A DNA stretch of 6,705 nt from Actinomycetota bacterium (GTDB lineage: Bacteria; Actinomycetota; Thermoleophilia; Gaiellales; Gaiellaceae): the NCBI GenBank assembly GCA_013812465.1, contig JACCTK010000237.1, positions 1 to 6,705 of the forward strand, written 5' to 3'. The notes beneath the pieces were generated by a model. It was not told the origin of the DNA and did no database searches. It worked only from the letters and a program-made list of their open reading frames with translations. Made by a program: the position numbers and the translations under genes. Shown piece by piece: positions 5,068 to 6,705 of this stretch. The first letter of the stretch is position 1. Each line of letters starts with the position of its first letter.

Positions 5068-5873
5068 CTCCTCGCGCCCAGCTTCCCAGCGTCTCGCTCG
5101 ACCGCAGGAGCTTCGAGCCGCTCTACCATCAGCTGCAGGAGCTGCTGAAACAGCACATCGAGTCAAGCCGGTGGCAACCGGGCGACCTCCTACCTTCGGA
5201 GCCGGAGCTCTGCCGGCACTTTGGCGTTAGTCGGATCGTGGTGCGGCAAGCACTCGCGATGCTCGAGGACGAGCGGCGAGTCGTCAGACAACGTGGGCGC
5301 GGCACGTTTGTCGCGTCTCCGGCATTCGAGCAGAGAGCGGGAGGTCTCGTACGACTGCTCCAGCCTCCGCGACAGGCGCGGTTGGTGATCCACGTACTCG
5401 AGAACTCGCTCCACGACGTGGACGAGGCCGTTCGCGAGCGCCTCGGAATCAGTGGTAGAGCGCTTCGTATTGCAACGCGGCTCTCATCTGGCGGCACGCC
5501 GATCGCCATCATCTACTCCTTCTTCGATCCCGATCGAGTCGCCTGGCTGCAAGCAGTGCCCACCGCTGGTCTCATCGCTCCTGATGTCAGTCTGAGCGAG
5601 ACCGGCCACAGGCTGGGCCGATCGGATCTGAGCGTCGACACCCGCGAGTGCAGCACCCTCGAGGCGGAGTGGCTCGAGATTCCGGAGCGGCCGCCCGTCT
5701 TCTCGGTGGCCATCGAGGAGTTCGAGCAGCATCAGGAGACGGGAACCCCGCTCGAGGTGGTCCAGGCCCTCTTCCGAGGCGACCTTCTGGCTTGCCGGCT
5801 GGAATTCACTTCCGTGCCGTTTACAGAAATGACCGCGACATTCGCAATCGCTGATCCCGCGCGAGATGACTAG
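5064..5873 (+). CDS. GntR family transcriptional regulator, HutC/UTRA subfamily
   Basis: This 269-residue DNA-binding regulator most likely controls the surrounding operon in response to a pathway metabolite. The N-terminal winged helix-turn-helix spans about 18-85: PLYHQLQELLKQHI (19-32), the DLLPSEPELCRHFGVSR block (41-57) with recognition helix IVVRQALAMLEDE (58-70), and the wing RQRGRGTFVA (75-84). This is textbook GntR. The rest (about 105-262) fits a UTRA effector domain, including the LRIATRLSSGGTPIAIIYSFFD strand pair (134-155) and a closing strand LLACRLEFTSVPF (241-253). UTRA domains bind small ligands such as sugars, urocanate or amino-acid derivatives; the ligand here is unknown. 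The start at GTG 5064 is set by the GGAGAGG upstream. Starting at GTG 5019 would add 15 residues. The 3' end overlaps the following gene by 8 bases, so they are translated together. Candidate operators lie at 1893-1902 and 1921-1931. Confidence 0.92.
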   Translation: MTPRAQLPSVSLDRRSFEPLYHQLQELLKQHIESSRWQPGDLLPSEPELCRHFGVSRIVVRQALAMLEDERRVVRQRGRGTFVASPAFEQRAGGLVRLLQPPRQARLVIHVLENSLHDVDEAVRERLGISGRALRIATRLSSGGTPIAIIYSFFDPDRVAWLQAVPTAGLIAPDVSLSETGHRLGRSDLSVDTRECSTLEAEWLEIPERPPVFSVAIEEFEQHQETGTPLEVVQALFRGDLLACRLEFTSVPFTEMTATFAIADPARDD

Positions 5874-6705
5874 CGCGACCTCGGCTACGTACGATCGGGT
5901 CGTGCGTGGTCTGCTGGCGTTGCCCGGCGGCCTGCTCATGCCCGGCGATCTGGGCGTGCGTGACGGAAAGATCGCCGAGATCGCCGCCGAAGGGTCGCTC
6001 CGGGGCTCGACGCTCCTCTCAGTCAAAGGCGCGCTCGTGCTCCCGGGCGTCGTCGATGTGCACGTGCACACGAGCAGCGAACCCGCTGAAGGAATAGAAC
6101 GGGCAACGCGTGCGGCCGCTGCCGGAGGGGTGACGACGGTCGTGGACATGCCATTCGACGCCGATGGTCCCCTCACCCAGGTGACGGACCTGTACCGCAA
6201 AGTCGAGGCCGTCACAACGTGCGCCGTAGTCGACGTCGCCCTCTACGGCACGGTCCCCGCCTCAGGCGAGCTTGGACAGGTGGACGCTCTCGTGGATGCA
6301 GGCGTCGCAGGCTTCAAGCTATCGACGTTCGAGACGGATCCGAATCGCTTCCCGCGGTCGACCGATCTCACCATTCTCCTCGCTCTCGAGCGGATTCGAG
6401 ACGCAAGCTCGTTGCTCGCGTTCCACTGCGAGAACAACGAGATCATCAAGGGACTAAGTGAACGGCTCGCTGCTGGCCGTTCGATCGGTGACCCAGGGCT
6501 GCACGCCGCCGCTCGGCCTGCCGGGGCCGAGAACGAGGCGCTCGCGGGCGTGCTCGAGCTAGCTCTTGCCACGCGCGCGCCTGTCCATCTTTGTCACATC
6601 TCAACCGGACGCGGAGTGACACTCGCACTTCGCGCCAAGGCGGATGGCGCCGACGTGACGGCAGAGACGTGCACCCACTACCTGCTCCTCGACGAGACTG
6701 AGTTG
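5866..6705 (+). CDS. Cyclic amidohydrolase, allantoinase/hydantoinase/dihydroorotase-like, 3' partial
   Basis: The frame starting at ATG 5866 stays open to the right edge (280 residues visible). The family opens cyclic amides such as allantoin, hydantoins, dihydropyrimidines or dihydroorotate using a binuclear zinc site bridged by a carboxylated Lys. Visible in order are YDRVVRGLLALPGG (residues 9-22) and LGVRDGKIAEIA (29-40), H66xH68 (VVDVHVHTSSEP), AAAAGGVTTVVDMPFD (83-98), Lys151 in AGFK as the candidate carboxylated Lys, H187 (AFHCEN), a GDPGLHAAARPAGAENEA segment like the RP..AE block of allantoinases, H244 (HLCHIST), and ETCTHYLLLDE near the edge. The final catalytic Asp lies beyond the window. 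The allantoinase GRTEWEGF stretch after HVH is shortened, so plain allantoin may not be the substrate. ATG 5866 overlaps the GntR stop by 8 bases and has no clear Shine-Dalgarno, implying coupling. The downstream ATG 5938 would remove the first conserved strand. Confidence 0.9.
   Translation, partial: MTSATSATYDRVVRGLLALPGGLLMPGDLGVRDGKIAEIAAEGSLRGSTLLSVKGALVLPGVVDVHVHTSSEPAEGIERATRAAAAGGVTTVVDMPFDADGPLTQVTDLYRKVEAVTTCAVVDVALYGTVPASGELGQVDALVDAGVAGFKLSTFETDPNRFPRSTDLTILLALERIRDASSLLAFHCENNEIIKGLSERLAAGRSIGDPGLHAAARPAGAENEALAGVLELALATRAPVHLCHISTGRGVTLALRAKADGADVTAETCTHYLLLDETEL

Noticed and set aside
5888..5906. Inverted repeat CGTACGA-TCGGG-TCGTGCG near the start of the allantoinase-like gene
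   Set aside because: There is one mismatch, it lies inside coding sequence, and it has no T-tract or operator context. Repeats this short are expected in GC-rich DNA.

Overview
This window is high-GC DNA with strong G/C bias at third codon positions, frequent GTG starts and closely packed genes. It looks like a chromosomal fragment of a high-GC bacterium. An actinobacterial lineage such as Thermoleophilia is my best guess, but no marker gene is present to fix the taxonomy. I see no mobile elements, phage genes, tRNA, rRNA or CRISPR array.

Layout. Positions 1-739 hold the 3' part of an Opp/Dpp-type ABC transporter ATPase, cut by the left edge. A DUF3891-family protein follows on the same strand (783-1430). 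A convergent junction with a small hairpin separates it from a single-domain VOC (glyoxalase-fold) gene on the minus strand (1467-1826). A 138-base divergent intergenic region (1827-1964) contains a perfect 15-bp tandem duplication, promoter-like elements on both strands and two short inverted repeats that could be operators. From 1965 to the right edge runs a tight five-gene cluster, all on the plus strand: RidA-family deaminase, enolase-superfamily (mandelate racemase/muconate lactonizing enzyme-like) enzyme, TrzN/SsnA/SAH-deaminase-like amidohydrolase, GntR/UTRA regulator, and an allantoinase/hydantoinase-like cyclic amidohydrolase that runs off the right edge.

How the genes may work together (inference). 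The cluster looks like a regulated catabolic operon for a nitrogen-containing small molecule, probably a cyclic or amidine-bearing one. One amidohydrolase could remove an amine or other leaving group. The allantoinase-like enzyme could open a cyclic amide. The enolase-superfamily enzyme could racemise, epimerise or dehydrate an acid intermediate, and RidA would hydrolyse the reactive enamine/imine released. The HutC-type GntR protein probably senses a pathway compound through its UTRA domain. The upstream Opp/Dpp-type ABC system is a possible importer but may be unrelated.

Most notable points. (1) The amidohydrolase keeps its metal ligands but has Gln where the HxxE catalytic Glu should be and Phe where the HNPxSN His should be. 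(2) The enolase-superfamily enzyme has YxK instead of KxK and Asn-Gln at the third metal-ligand position. (3) Short open frames of 12-19 codons bridge successive genes, beginning in an NTGA overlap with the upstream stop and ending in a GTGA overlap with the next start. (4) A small palindrome sits between overlapping divergent promoter-like elements.
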